Source: Agrobacterium vitis (lineage in GTDB: Bacteria; Pseudomonadota; Alphaproteobacteria; Rhizobiales; Rhizobiaceae). From it: DNA of 64,000 nt. Positions within the stretch are counted from its first letter, which is position 1, and each line of letters opens with the position of its first letter. The notes below the pieces were generated by a model, which worked only from the letters and a program-made list of their open reading frames with translations, was not told where the DNA came from and made no database searches. The translations under genes were made by a program, and so were the position numbers. Shown piece by piece: positions 43,451-52,121 of the stretch. The DNA is taken from contig NZ_JACXXJ020000003.1 of the NCBI RefSeq assembly GCF_014926405.1, positions 727,001-791,000 on the forward strand. The letters are read 5' to 3'.

Positions 43451-45352
43451 TCACTTCTTGAAGAACAGCTGCGCCGGAATGGCATTGCCTTCATTGCGCA
43501 GGGCTTCTTCGTTGGTCATCACATCGGGAAAATTGCCGATCTTGTTGTTGACGACGAAGGGCGTGACAGATTCGCCGACAAGACCAATCATCCAGACATT
43601 GTCCTTCATGACGTTGATCATGTCCTTCATATGCTGGTTGGCTTCATCCACGGTCTTGGAGCTTGACGCGGCAGTCCAGGCCGCAAACAGCTTGCGGATC
43701 GGGTGATCCTTCGGCGGCTCCGTGCCGCTCTTGCCAGCGGAATTATACCATTCGAAATAAGCGTTGGCATAGGATTCCCGACCGAGCAGCAGGGTCGGAT
43801 CGGCCTGCGGCATCAGCAACCGGTCGGCATAGGCGGTTATGATATCGAAATTGCCGGATTTGATATGCTGAAGGCTGGCGGTTTCATCAACCGAACGGAT
43901 CAGCCCTTCAATGCCGATCTGCTGCCATCCCTGACGGATAACCTCAACCATCTCAGGCGGAATATTCTCGTCAATCGTCTCAATCACCAGGCTGAGGCGC
44001 TTACCATCCGGCCCGGTGCGGAACCCGTCGCTACCCTTTTTCAGGCCGATTTCGTCCAGCAGCGTATTGGCGCGATCAATATCGAGACCGGTCCACTTGG
44101 TCTCGAATTCGGGGTCGTAATAGGGCGATCCCTTGGCTGGCGCGGCAGCTCTTGGCATGGCCAGACCGGAAAACACTGTCTCGTTGATGGCTTCGCGGTC
44201 AATCGAGATGCTCAACGCTTCGCGAAAGCGAATATCGTCAAACAGCTTGCGTTTCACCTCGTCGGTGTCGTTGATATTGGGGATAATCGCCAGGTTTTCA
44301 CCGCTCTTCCAAGGATGAACGGTGTAATTGCCCGCCTGTTCGTTTTCCTTGAGCAGCGGATAATCCCGCGCTTCAACAAACCGCGACTGGAAGTCGATCT
44401 GGCCCTGAACGATCATCAGGTTGACCGCCTGATGGTCCTGGAAAAGCTTTGCTTCGATCCGGTCGATATAGGGAAGCTGATTACCGGCCTTGTCGGTTGC
44501 CCAATAATAGGGATTACGCTCAAAAACGATGGTGCTGGCCGGTGGCGGCGTCACGACCTTCCAGGCAGTCACGACAGGCAGATCCGGATTCAACCACCAG
44601 GCCTGAATCACGCCCTTCAAATCCCAAAGCGCGCGCCAGTTGGGAACCCCCTTGGCCTTGACGATGGCATCCAGCTCTGCCGGCGTGCTGTATTTCGGCA
44701 GAAATTTCTTCAGATAATGGGCCGGCTGGATAAAGCTCGGCTTGTCGAGGCCCGGCCATCCCGTCGATTGAACCGCCAGAACATAAGGAAACAGCGCGTA
44801 AGGCTGGGCGAAGCTGACCTTGAACGTATGCGCATCGACAATGTCGAGTTTCATCGGCTTGCCGCCGGAAAACAGGAAGCCGGGAGGGCTGGGATTGAGA
44901 TCGGTATTGAGGAATAGATCCTCATACCAGAATTTCACATCTTCCGTCGTGACCGGCACGCCATCGGACCATTTCATGCCATCGAGCAGCGTGAAGGTAA
45001 ATTCGGTGGAATCGGCATTGGCCGACCAGCTTTCAACGAAACGCTGCACCAGATCGACCTTGCCGTCGGACGATTGCTGCAACTTCAAGGCCCGCTCTTC
45101 GATCAGCTTGGTGGACCCCATGCGATCACCGATGCCGCTATAGGCACGCCGAAGCGTGCCACCATAAGTGCCGATCTCGTTATAAACAGGAATGATGGCA
45201 GGCTTCTTGGGAAGGCGCTGTTCGACCGGCGGGAGCTTGCCCGCATCGACCTGGCTCTTCAGCATCGGCGCTTCGCCGAACGCATAGGCATTGGTCAGAG
45301 ACAGCATGACGCCAAACCCACCGCCAACCCACTTCAAAACGCTTTTCTGCAT
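43451..45352 (-). CDS. Family-5 ABC importer substrate-binding protein (probably oligosaccharide)
   Basis: A 633-residue periplasmic protein. The signal segment SVLKWVGGGFGVMLSLTNAYA is followed by the mature SBP_bac_5 fold (LKLQQSSDGKVDLVQRFVESW, EFTFTLLDGMKWSDGVPVTTEDV, IDREAINETVFSGLA). It is larger than DppA, like AgpA, the alpha-galactoside-binding protein of Sinorhizobium that uses an Opp-type importer. An excellent AGGAGGAAG precedes the ATG. It is the first gene of the five-gene operon, divergent from a ROK kinase and glycosidase gene. Sugar cargo is inferred from that context. Confidence 0.92.
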   Translation of the reverse strand: MQKSVLKWVGGGFGVMLSLTNAYAFGEAPMLKSQVDAGKLPPVEQRLPKKPAIIPVYNEIGTYGGTLRRAYSGIGDRMGSTKLIEERALKLQQSSDGKVDLVQRFVESWSANADSTEFTFTLLDGMKWSDGVPVTTEDVKFWYEDLFLNTDLNPSPPGFLFSGGKPMKLDIVDAHTFKVSFAQPYALFPYVLAVQSTGWPGLDKPSFIQPAHYLKKFLPKYSTPAELDAIVKAKGVPNWRALWDLKGVIQAWWLNPDLPVVTAWKVVTPPPASTIVFERNPYYWATDKAGNQLPYIDRIEAKLFQDHQAVNLMIVQGQIDFQSRFVEARDYPLLKENEQAGNYTVHPWKSGENLAIIPNINDTDEVKRKLFDDIRFREALSISIDREAINETVFSGLAMPRAAAPAKGSPYYDPEFETKWTGLDIDRANTLLDEIGLKKGSDGFRTGPDGKRLSLVIETIDENIPPEMVEVIRQGWQQIGIEGLIRSVDETASLQHIKSGNFDIITAYADRLLMPQADPTLLLGRESYANAYFEWYNSAGKSGTEPPKDHPIRKLFAAWTAASSSKTVDEANQHMKDMINVMKDNVWMIGLVGESVTPFVVNNKIGNFPDVMTNEEALRNEGNAIPAQLFFKK

Positions 45353-45635
45353 CGAACTTCCTCCTGATGGCCACCGGTGAACGCAAGCTTTGGTTCACGC
45401 AATTGCGCGGGCCGGATTCACCTTGCTGTTCCCTTGCAGGTGAGACGGCGGATGATGGGAAATACAGCGACGTGCGATCACCAACTCCACAAAATCGCTG
45501 TAGCATTTCTTTTACCTGCATAATGTCCCGCTCGAATCCTGAAAACCCGACGCAATCATGCAGCATGTCATCGTCTTGCCCGGATACCTCCGCCAGGCAA
45601 AACCGGAATGCAAATGCCCTGAAACTTCTTAATTG

Positions 45636-45654
45636 GTTCGTTGACATGACGAAC
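45636..45654. promoter_or_regulatory. 19-bp operator-like dyad, copy 1
   Basis: GTTCGTTGACATGACGAAC: arms GTTCGT / ACGAAC flank a 7-base centre. It lies immediately downstream of the -10 of the leftward promoter, where a bound repressor would block initiation. It matches copy 2 (45840-45858) in arms and length. Confidence 0.75.
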
Positions 45655-45681
45655 GAAATAGGATTTGCCACGGCGTGTCAA
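45655..45681 (-). promoter_or_regulatory. Leftward promoter of the Opp-type importer operon
   Basis: On the minus strand TTGACA (45681-45676) and TATTTC (45660-45655) are separated by 15 bases, slightly short. The dyad copy 1 starts at the next base. Confidence 0.5.
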
Positions 45682-45810
45682 GCTAATTCGTGGAGATGTG
45701 AAAAAGCCCGACAACCAGGGATTACCTGGGTTTTGCCTGTCGATTGCCCTGAGGAATTGGCTAGGGCCTGGCTTGGACCCTAGAATTTCCTTTCCTCTCA
45801 GGGAGCAGGC

Positions 45811-45839
45811 TTGACAGGGCAAAAACCAGCCCATAAATA
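45811..45839 (+). promoter_or_regulatory. Rightward sigma-70-type promoter of the ROK-glycosidase operon
   Basis: TTGACA, 17 bases, then TAAATA: a near-consensus housekeeping promoter 38 bases before the ROK start codon. Dyad copy 2 begins at the base after the -10. Confidence 0.75.
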
Positions 45840-45858
45840 GTTCGTCAACACACCGAAC
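45840..45858. promoter_or_regulatory. 19-bp operator-like dyad, copy 2
   Basis: GTTCGTCAACACACCGAAC: arms GTTCG / CGAAC, same length and outer bases as copy 1 (13 of 19 positions identical). It covers the expected start point of the rightward transcript. Confidence 0.75.
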
Positions 45859-45876
45859 AAAACAAGGAATGCAATT

Positions 45877-46875
45877 GTGTCCAGTTCGGCCAAACCCTTG
45901 CTCACCATTGAAAGACCCCGGGAAGACGCCTCGGGCCGCGCCCGGGTCCCTGGCTGGGTCATTGGCATCGACCTTGGCGGCACAAAAATTCTGGCCGGCA
46001 TTGCCCGAACCCAAGAACAGATCATTGCCACACGCGAAGAGCCTACGCTGCACGGTGAAGATGCACCCGTTCTCGCGCAAATGGCAAGACTGATTACCTC
46101 TCTCCTGTCAGACGCCGGTGCCTTGGCGCAAGAGCTGGACAATGTCGTGATTGGCGTTCCGAGCGCCGTCGATCCTCAAACCGGGCTTTCGTCGCTTTCT
46201 CCCAATTTGGCTCTGCCGGTTGACCGTCCCTTCGCGGACCTGATGTCGCGCTTCGTTTCCTGCCCGGTGACGGTGGAAAATGATGTCAATCTCGCCGCCT
46301 ATGGCGAAGCATGGGCAGGTGCGGGTCAAGGGCTTGGCTCACTGGTATTCGTGTCGTTCGGAACCGGCGTTGGCATGGGCATCGTGCTGGATGGAGAGCC
46401 ATGGCGTGGAGCCGCTGGCCGGGCTGGCGAAATTGCCTACCTGCCTGTGGGCGCGGCACCTCATGAGACAGCCCCCTTGTCGGAAAACGGGCTTTACGAG
46501 GATGGTGTCGGCACCAGCGGCATCCGCCAAAGGTTCACAACAGACGGCGGGACCGTTGCCGAACTGTTTTCGCTGGCGCGATCAGGCAATGAACAGGCCC
46601 GGCTTGCTATCGATAGCGTGGCAAAACAGGCATCGATCGGTATCGCCGCCGTGCATGCGCTGCTGGACCCGGCAGTCACGGTGATTGGCGGCGGCATCGG
46701 CTCCCAGCCAGAATTCTTCACGCTTTTGCAGACCTATCTGAAACCCTTGCTGCCCTTCGAAAGCCCGTTGAAACAAAGCAGGCTCGGTGTGCAGGCGGGG
46801 ATGATTGGCGCTGTGGCGCTGGCCTTGAAAAACCGCGTCCCGCATCCCGGACAATCCGATGCGAAAAACCTATAA
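45877..46875 (+). CDS. ROK-family sugar kinase-like protein
   Basis: A 332-residue protein. The start is GTG, about 8 bases after AAGGA. The phosphate-1 ATP motif VIGIDLGGTKILAGI lies at residue 28, so there is no DNA-binding domain as in NagC/XylR-type ROK repressors. The catalytic-base region VENDVNLAAYGEA and FVSFGTGVGMGIVLDG are intact. The usual zinc-binding Cys cluster (CxCGxxGCxE) is missing; the equivalent stretch reads GRAGEIAYLPVGA. It likely phosphorylates the sugar released by the next gene's product. It forms an operon with the glycosidase (16 bp gap). Confidence 0.88.
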   Translation: MSSSAKPLLTIERPREDASGRARVPGWVIGIDLGGTKILAGIARTQEQIIATREEPTLHGEDAPVLAQMARLITSLLSDAGALAQELDNVVIGVPSAVDPQTGLSSLSPNLALPVDRPFADLMSRFVSCPVTVENDVNLAAYGEAWAGAGQGLGSLVFVSFGTGVGMGIVLDGEPWRGAAGRAGEIAYLPVGAAPHETAPLSENGLYEDGVGTSGIRQRFTTDGGTVAELFSLARSGNEQARLAIDSVAKQASIGIAAVHALLDPAVTVIGGGIGSQPEFFTLLQTYLKPLLPFESPLKQSRLGVQAGMIGAVALALKNRVPHPGQSDAKNL

Positions 46876-46891
46876 CAGACAGGGGAGAGAC

Positions 46892-48637
46892 ATGGATAAA
46901 GCCAAGGCAAAGGCACGGCCAGACGGACTTGTCGAAAGCGAATTGCCCCTGCAATTGGCATTCATGGCACCCCGCCTGCAAGGTGATTTTCTGCCGGAAG
47001 GACGGCTTGAACTGTCACTCTGGGGTTGCGGACGGATCGCAAACATCGCTCTTCACCCGTGGACCGGCCCGTTCATCTACGCGCCGAACCAAATGACCGG
47101 CAAAGACCATGGCCTCTATGTTGCCCAATCCGCCCCTGTTCTGGTGCTAACAGGCAGCCAGTTGAAATCCACACGCCCGGCCCGCCGCTGCGCCTGGTGG
47201 GGCACGCTGACCAAGCCGGAAAAAGTGGCGCACAGCGGGGCAAGGCGGATCATCCGCACGCCATGGGGCGTGGCCATTGTCGAAGACAAAGGCGACGGCG
47301 TGATCGTCATTGCCGCAGGTGCCAGCGACGCGGAAGCCGAACGGGGCATGACCCTGCCAGTCGAGACGATCATCACTGAGAGCAAGGCTCATGTGACGCG
47401 CTGCGACCTGCTGCCCCAAGCCCCACCGCTGATGCGCAGCATGGCAATTCAAAGCGCCCATGCCTCACTATCCAGCATTCGCCGTGCCGAAGACGGTTCC
47501 TTTCTGGGGCTTGCCGCAGGCCAGGCCTATAGCGCGCCGAGCCGCACCTATTACCGCGACGGCTACTGGACCTTGCAGGCCCTGCTGTATCTGGAGCCGG
47601 AGGCGGTGCGTGGTCAGATCGACCTGCTGGCGACCGGCATCCAGCCCGATGGTGAAAGCCCGAGCGGCGTTATCCTGACCGGTCCGAAACAGGGCGAGGA
47701 GTGGGAGAAATTCCGCACCACTTCCGATGACTATAAGATGGAACATCTGCGGCGCACCGACTGGTGGAGCGATCATTTCGACAGTCCGCTGTTCTTCATC
47801 CTGACGATTGGCGATTATATCAGCACCACCGGTGACAAAACGGTCCTTACCCGTCACTGGAAAACTATCGAAGCAATTTTCCGCCGCTATCAGGGCTTCG
47901 ACACAGCCGAAAACGGCTTGGCCGTCAAGCCCCGGCACGACCGCGACTGGGCGGACAATGTCTATCGCCATGGCTATGTCGCCTATGATCTCGGGCTCTG
48001 GATCGGCGCGCTGGATGCAATCGCAGAATTCGGCACCCATCAGGACGAGGCTTTGGCCAAAGAGGCAAAGCAGACGGCAATCACCGCCCGTGCATCACTG
48101 GACGAAGCGCTTCTCACCCCCCATGGCTGGTATGCAGATTACGGCCTAAAAAGTGATTTCGTCGAGGATCACCTCACACTCGACAGCCTGACTCTCCTAC
48201 GGTTCGATGCCGTGTCGGATGACCGCGCCAAAACCGTGCTTGACCATGTCGCGGCCTTGCTGGAGACCCGCAACAATGCCCACCAGCCCTATGGCGACTG
48301 GGGTGTGATGTGCGCCTGGCCGCCCTTCAAGCGACCCGCCGATACCCGCGCCAAGTCCGCCTTTGCCTATCGCTATCACAATGGCTCAGACTGGCCCTAT
48401 CTCTCAGGCCTCTATGCCGAACAGCGATTGAAATACGACATGGACGGCTGGGATTATCCGATGCTGCGCTGGTGGCAGACCAGCCTTGAAAACGGCTGGA
48501 TCGGCTCCGTCGAATATTTCTCACCGCCTTTTGGCCGAGGCTCGCTGCTCCAGGGCTGGACCGGCATGCATGCCGCCGCCATCCTGCAATATAGACCAAA
48601 AGTTGAAGCGGCGATTGCCGCGGGCCACATCGCCTAA
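46892..48637 (+). CDS. (Alpha/alpha)6-barrel glycosidase-like protein
   Basis: A 581-residue cytoplasmic protein without a signal peptide. An N-terminal beta-domain is followed by an alpha/alpha-barrel with trehalase or debranching-enzyme-like stretches: RTYYRDGYWTLQALL, KPRHDRDWADNVYRHGYVAYD and AYRYHNGSDWPYLSGLYAEQ. Candidate acids are the Asp in RDW and in GSDWP. It resembles MGH1-like/GH63-like proteins. The ATG at 46892 follows AGGGGAGAG; an earlier start lies in the ROK gene. It probably hydrolyses the imported oligosaccharide before phosphorylation by the ROK kinase. The linkage is unknown. Confidence 0.8.
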   Translation: MDKAKAKARPDGLVESELPLQLAFMAPRLQGDFLPEGRLELSLWGCGRIANIALHPWTGPFIYAPNQMTGKDHGLYVAQSAPVLVLTGSQLKSTRPARRCAWWGTLTKPEKVAHSGARRIIRTPWGVAIVEDKGDGVIVIAAGASDAEAERGMTLPVETIITESKAHVTRCDLLPQAPPLMRSMAIQSAHASLSSIRRAEDGSFLGLAAGQAYSAPSRTYYRDGYWTLQALLYLEPEAVRGQIDLLATGIQPDGESPSGVILTGPKQGEEWEKFRTTSDDYKMEHLRRTDWWSDHFDSPLFFILTIGDYISTTGDKTVLTRHWKTIEAIFRRYQGFDTAENGLAVKPRHDRDWADNVYRHGYVAYDLGLWIGALDAIAEFGTHQDEALAKEAKQTAITARASLDEALLTPHGWYADYGLKSDFVEDHLTLDSLTLLRFDAVSDDRAKTVLDHVAALLETRNNAHQPYGDWGVMCAWPPFKRPADTRAKSAFAYRYHNGSDWPYLSGLYAEQRLKYDMDGWDYPMLRWWQTSLENGWIGSVEYFSPPFGRGSLLQGWTGMHAAAILQYRPKVEAAIAAGHIA

Positions 48638-48753
48638 GACGAGGAACCATTAGCAATGGCTCTTCGGGCTTATGGGGCTCCTATTGCCTTCTCCCAGGAC
48701 AGCTCTGAATAGCAGGATACATGTCGTCACGGTAATATGCCTGCATCTATACG

Positions 48754-48783
48754 TTGACATCAAGTCGCATACTAACATATCAC
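48754..48783 (+). promoter_or_regulatory. Candidate promoter of the Tat-SBP importer operon
   Basis: TTGACA (48754-48759), 18 bases, TATCAC (48778-48783). The -35 is perfect and the -10 weak. It lies about 50 bases before the chosen GTG. Confidence 0.4.
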
Positions 48784-48831
48784 TATCTTCGGGAGCCCTT
48801 TCCGAGGGTGGAAATCTGGGAGGATATGTTG

Positions 48832-50007
48832 GTGACGATCAATAGAAGAACATTCATGGGCACGGCCGCTGGTGTTGCCGGGCTCGGCCTGTTGCCGCGT
48901 CTAGGCATGGCGGCCCCCAAACAACCGGCAAGTCCTGTCACCATCACCGTCGCTGACGTGGCTGGCAATCTGGCGTTGACCCAGGGCATGTTCGAGAAAT
49001 ATGCCGCGGCAAAGCCGCAATGGGTGTCGCGCTTTGCCTTCACAAAGGCCCCTGCCCCGGAACTGCCATCAAAGCTCAAGGCGCAGCAGGCAGCCGGAAA
49101 AGTCGATATCGACCTGGTGCTGACCGGAACGGATGCGCTGGCCGCTGGCCTTTCTCAAGGGCTTTGGGTTGATTTGTCCGCCCATAAGGCAGACCTGCCG
49201 GATCTTGAGAAAATCCTGCTGCCGCAGGCTTTCAAGATGCAGGCGCTGGCCCAGAACCAGGGCGTCGTCGTCACCTATTATCCGTCTGGGCCATTGATCG
49301 AATATATGCCTGACAGGGTCAAGCAGGTGCCGGGCACCGCCGAGGAATTGCTGGCCTGGACCAAGGCCAATCCAAAGCGCTTCATGTATGCCCGCCCTGC
49401 CAATTCCGGTCCTGGCCGAACATTCCTGATGGGTCTTCCTTACCTGCTGGGTGATAAAGACCCGAAAGATCCGGTCAATGGCTGGGCCAAGACCTGGGAT
49501 TACCTGAAGGCAATCGGCGAAAACGTCGAATATTATGGCACTGGCACCACGCAGGTGATGAAGGAGCTTGGTGAAGGTACCCGCGATATCGTCGTCACCA
49601 CCACCGGCTGGGACATCAACCCCCGCGTGCTCGGCATCGTGCCGGAAGAGGCCAAGGTGGCGACCCTCAAAGGCTTCCATTGGGTCACCGACGCCCATTA
49701 CGCCGTCATTCCGAAGGGTGTTTCGGAAGAAAAGCTCGCCGTCCTGCTGGATGTGATCAATTTCATTCTTCAGCCGCAGCAACAAGCGATTGCCTTTGAT
49801 GATGGCTATTTCTATCCCGGCCCGGCGGTCAAGGATGTGACGATTTCCATGGCGCCCCAGAAGAGCCAGGACGCCATCGCCGAATTTGGCCGCAAGGAAT
49901 ATGACGGCTGGATCGCCAACAACCCGCTGGAAGTGCCGCTCGATCCATCGAAAATCGTCGATGCCTTCCGCATCTGGGATGAAAAGATCGGCGCAGCCAA
50001 GGGCTGA
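48832..50007 (+). CDS. Tat-exported ABC substrate-binding protein (family 1)
   Basis: A 391-residue binding protein. The N-terminus reads MTINRRTFMGTAAGVAGLGLLPRLGMA, a twin-arginine (Tat) signal (RRTFM), implying export of a folded protein. GTG 48832 is chosen because GGGAGGA lies 7 bases upstream; the ATG at 48826 is too close to that site. The mature part is a PotD/Fe-type binding fold (DIDLVLTGTDALAAGLSQG, VVTYYPSGPLIEYMP). With the ATPase and two permeases that follow it forms a complete importer. The ligand is unknown: polyamine, iron chelate or sugar are all possible. Confidence 0.88.
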   Translation: MTINRRTFMGTAAGVAGLGLLPRLGMAAPKQPASPVTITVADVAGNLALTQGMFEKYAAAKPQWVSRFAFTKAPAPELPSKLKAQQAAGKVDIDLVLTGTDALAAGLSQGLWVDLSAHKADLPDLEKILLPQAFKMQALAQNQGVVVTYYPSGPLIEYMPDRVKQVPGTAEELLAWTKANPKRFMYARPANSGPGRTFLMGLPYLLGDKDPKDPVNGWAKTWDYLKAIGENVEYYGTGTTQVMKELGEGTRDIVVTTTGWDINPRVLGIVPEEAKVATLKGFHWVTDAHYAVIPKGVSEEKLAVLLDVINFILQPQQQAIAFDDGYFYPGPAVKDVTISMAPQKSQDAIAEFGRKEYDGWIANNPLEVPLDPSKIVDAFRIWDEKIGAAKG

Positions 50008-50145
50008 GCCCTTTGCCCCGCAGAGCCTTTCCCCGCGGAGCCTTGGCGCGGCGGGGCCTATACTCAGTCTTCCCAATATTCCCCCCCTCGGATCTTTGGG
50101 TCCGGGAGGGCTTACTTATGATTTTTCCGCAGACAGGAGATTAAC

Positions 50146-51243
50146 TTGGTCTCGCCAGCCCCATTATCGACACCGGGTACACAGCCCAAACAAGGCGCGC
50201 GTCTTGAGCTTGTCGGCCTTCGCCGTGCCTTCGGGGCCTATAAAGCGCTTGATGGTATCGATCTCGCCATCGAACCGGGCGAATTCATCGCGCTGCTCGG
50301 CCCTTCCGGCTGCGGAAAATCCACGGCGCTGAACTGTATCGCCGGGCTCTTGCCGCTGACGGGTGGCGAAATCCGGGTCGGCGGCCAGCGCATCGATCAG
50401 TTGGAGCCGGAAAAGCGCGGCTTCGGCATGGTTTTCCAAAGCTACGCCCTGTTTCCTCACATGACCGTGCGGCGCAATGTCGGCTTCGGCCTCTCGATGC
50501 AAGGTATCAAAGGCACGGAAGCCGACCGTCGCATCGAAGCGGCCCTCGATCTAGTGCGTCTCGGCTCACAGGCGGATAAATTGCCGGGGCAACTCTCTGG
50601 CGGCCAGCAGCAGCGTGTCGCCATTGCCCGTGCCATCGTCATCCGCCCGCCGGTCGTGCTGATGGATGAGCCACTTTCCAACCTGGATGCCAAGCTGCGG
50701 CTGGAAATGCGCGCCGATATCCGCGCCATTCACGACCAGATCGGCTCCACGACGATCTACGTCACCCACGATCAGGACGAAGCACTGTCGATGGCCGACC
50801 GGATCGTGGTGATGAGCCAGGGCCATATCCGCCAGATCGGCACGCCTGAAGATCTCTACATGCGCCCGAACCATGTCGATGTCGCCGATTTCATGGGCTT
50901 TCGCACCCGGATTGCCGGGCGTATCACAGCCGTATCCGGCGATGAGGCCCAGATCGAAGCCGCGGGCGCAATCACTGTCGGCACGCCCCGCCAACCGGTG
51001 CAGGTCGGCGATGCGGCTGTGCTCAGCGTTAGACCGGAGGATATGATCGCCGTCCAGGATGGCAGCGGCATTCCGGTGACAATCAAATCCATGGAATATC
51101 GTGGCAGAGCGTATTTTGGCGCCGCGGAAGCCAGCGACGGGGCAGAGGTGCATTTTCGCTCGGATATCTTGCTGCCGCGCGGCACCGTCACCAGCGTGCG
51201 TCCGGCAGAAGGCCGGGCGCTGATCTTTAAGGGTGATGCATGA
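50146..51243 (+). CDS. ABC importer ATPase (PotA/UgpC type)
   Basis: A 365-residue ATPase. It has Walker [10 protein letters not shown], signature [15 protein letters not shown], Walker [17 protein letters not shown] and a C-terminal TOBE domain (VLSVRPEDMIAV). The start is TTG 50146, six bases after AGGAG, with no suitable ATG. It overlaps the following permease by ATGA. TOBE-type regulatory domains suggest sugar, polyamine or metal uptake. Confidence 0.93.
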   Translation: MVSPAPLSTPGTQPKQGARLELVGLRRAFGAYKALDGIDLAIEPGEFIALLGPSGCGKSTALNCIAGLLPLTGGEIRVGGQRIDQLEPEKRGFGMVFQSYALFPHMTVRRNVGFGLSMQGIKGTEADRRIEAALDLVRLGSQADKLPGQLSGGQQQRVAIARAIVIRPPVVLMDEPLSNLDAKLRLEMRADIRAIHDQIGSTTIYVTHDQDEALSMADRIVVMSQGHIRQIGTPEDLYMRPNHVDVADFMGFRTRIAGRITAVSGDEAQIEAAGAITVGTPRQPVQVGDAAVLSVRPEDMIAVQDGSGIPVTIKSMEYRGRAYFGAAEASDGAEVHFRSDILLPRGTVTSVRPAEGRALIFKGDA

Positions 51244-52118
51244 GCCAGTCTTCGCTTCGTGTCTCGCTTGCAGCCAGGGGAATAGACGGCACGACGCTGC
51301 TGGTCCTGCCGGGCCTGCTGGTCATCCTCGCTCTGTTTATCTATCCGTTCATCTTCGGCGTCATCGACTCGCTGACACCAGCGGAGGGCGCCTGGTACGC
51401 CAATTACGTCACATTCTTCACCGATCCGTTTCAATACAAGACCATTTCCGCCACGCTTTGGCTGGCATTGCCGGTTACGGTGGTCAATCTGGCTTTAGCC
51501 TTGCCGATTGCCTTTCGGGTGCGGCTCATGACGCGCCAGCGTTTTCTGACCACCATTCTCGTTCTGCCGGTCACGCTCGGCACCGTCTTCATTGCGGACG
51601 GTCTTTTGACCTTTCTTGGTCCCCAGGGCTGGTTCAACCGCAGCCTGATCCTGATCGGCATTCTCGATACGCCGGTCAAGCTCACCAACAATTACTGGGG
51701 CGTGTTTGCCTCGCTGCTGATCTCAGGTTTCCCCTTCGCCTTCCTGTTGACGCTCTCCTACGTCACCGGCATCGATCCGGCCATCGAACAGGCGGCGGCG
51801 ACATTGGGGGCCAATGCGCGCAAGCGCTTCATGAACGTGTTTCTACCGCTGCTGGTGCCGGGTCTTGCCGTCACCTTCTGCCTGTCCTTCGTGCAGGCCT
51901 TCGCAGTCTTTCCCTCGGCTGTCCTGCTCGGTGCGCCCGCCGGGCCGACGCGAGTGATCTCGATTGCTGCCTATCAGGCCGCTTTCGAGCAATATAACCA
52001 CTCGCTGGGCTCGGCCATCGCCATCATCATGGGCGTTATCGAACTGGCAATCGTCGCAGCCATCCTGGCCTTGCGCTCCCTCTTCTATCGCGGCCCCGTC
52101 GCCGGAACGAAAGGCTAG
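51240..52118 (+). CDS. ABC importer permease (PotB-like)
   Basis: A 292-residue inner-membrane permease with six TM helices. The first is TTLLVLPGLLVILALFIYPF. The coupling loop is EQAAATLGANARKRFMNVFLPLLVPG, the EAA motif. It starts inside the ATPase stop (ATGA). It pairs with the permease at 52122 to form the channel of the Tat-SBP importer. Confidence 0.93.
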   Translation: MSQSSLRVSLAARGIDGTTLLVLPGLLVILALFIYPFIFGVIDSLTPAEGAWYANYVTFFTDPFQYKTISATLWLALPVTVVNLALALPIAFRVRLMTRQRFLTTILVLPVTLGTVFIADGLLTFLGPQGWFNRSLILIGILDTPVKLTNNYWGVFASLLISGFPFAFLLTLSYVTGIDPAIEQAAATLGANARKRFMNVFLPLLVPGLAVTFCLSFVQAFAVFPSAVLLGAPAGPTRVISIAAYQAAFEQYNHSLGSAIAIIMGVIELAIVAAILALRSLFYRGPVAGTKG

Positions 52119-52121
52119 ATC

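Larger units (their letters stand above)
45353..45876. other. Divergent regulatory region of the sugar-import locus
   Basis: No gene is seen in these 524 bases. The centre and right hold two outward promoters, each abutted by a 19-bp dyad (listed separately). The left part is the long leader of the binding-protein gene. An upstream extension in the binding-protein frame has no signal-peptide character. Confidence 0.7.
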
